Source of the DNA: JBDRGD01 sp043818095
GTDB lineage: Bacteria; Chloroflexota; Dehalococcoidia; Dehalococcoidales; RBG-16-60-22
DNA length: 5,480 nucleotides
Assembly (NCBI GenBank): GCA_043818095.1
Contig: JBDRGD010000055.1
Coordinates: 1-5,480 of the forward strand
Direction of reading: 5' to 3'
Shown here one piece after another: positions 5,399 through 5,480 of this stretch. Under the pieces are notes generated by a model that worked only from the letters and a program-made list of their open reading frames with translations, searched no databases and was not told where the DNA came from. Every line of letters starts with the position of its first letter. The stretch's first letter is position 1. The translations under genes were made by a program, and so were the position numbers.

Positions 5399-5480
5399 CT
5401 ATCCCTCCACGGGGACCGGCAGCGCCGCCACCACCTCACCGATGATGGCTTCCACGGAGCGCTCTTTCAGGCGCGCCTCC
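5399..5480 (-). CDS. C-terminal end of an unidentified gene, partial at right edge
   Basis: A minus-strand frame enters from the right edge and ends at TAG (5401-5399). Its last 26 residues include LKERSVEAIIGEVVAALPVP, which is well-formed amphipathic helix followed by a short Pro-rich tail, as at the end of a globular protein. The helix resembles the C-terminal segment of the selenoprotein at the left edge (RLIDSVIGQLTAAP), so a UGSC-like protein is possible. Too little is visible to assign it. The gap of 154 bp to the transporter start contains a hairpin and a promoter candidate, so it is probably a separate transcription unit. Confidence 0.5.
   Translation of the reverse strand, partial: EARLKERSVEAIIGEVVAALPVPVEG

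Noticed and set aside
4399..5445. Plus-strand open frame of 348 codons
   Set aside because: It is antisense to the TSUP transporter and crosses the operon's promoter region. Its composition is rich in Gln, Arg, Asp and Gly with no domain, as expected of a shadow of a membrane-protein gene.

Overview
This is a GC-rich bacterial chromosome segment (about 60% G+C by eye) that is densely packed and mostly transcribed on the minus strand. It suggests an anaerobic or selenium-using bacterium. A Chloroflexota/Dehalococcoidia-like source is my best guess, from the style of the GAF/HD-GYP protein and the presence of a UGSC-type selenoprotein. No rRNA or other taxonomic marker is present, so this guess is weak. 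I see no tRNA, CRISPR array, insertion sequence or phage gene.

Layout. (1) Minus strand, 1-636: a gene running off the left edge whose frame is interrupted only by a TGA at 289-291. Read through as selenocysteine, it gives one continuous UGSC-family (seleno)protein, with a bacterial SECIS-like hairpin just downstream of the TGA. A good sigma70-type promoter (TTGACA, 18 bp, TATACT) lies at 688-717. (2) 637-950: a divergent intergenic region with that promoter, a 13-bp-period direct repeat and a small hairpin. (3) Plus strand, 951-2591: a cytoplasmic GAF plus HD-GYP protein, probably a cyclic-di-GMP phosphodiesterase, with an extra C-terminal alpha/beta domain that I cannot name. (4) Minus strand, 5244 down to 2595: a four-gene operon in the order TSUP-family membrane transporter, short-chain dehydrogenase/reductase, and two homologous half-size permeases (COG0701/YraQ-ArsP-like) that overlap by 4 bp. 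An extended -10 promoter candidate sits at 5287-5315 and a weak terminator candidate at the operon end. (5) 5399-5480: the last 26 codons of another minus-strand gene, ended by TAG.

How the parts fit. The operon pairs a small-anion or organic-acid type carrier with a dehydrogenase and a two-part permease, so uptake or export of a small metabolite together with its oxidation or reduction is a reasonable inference. The substrate cannot be read from sequence. The selenoprotein is transcribed on its own from a strong promoter. The gene tail at the right edge resembles the C-terminal helix of UGSC proteins, so UGSC-type genes may flank the operon on both sides, but this is weakly supported. The most notable content is the selenoprotein, which a standard gene caller would truncate or replace with a false plus-strand ORF.
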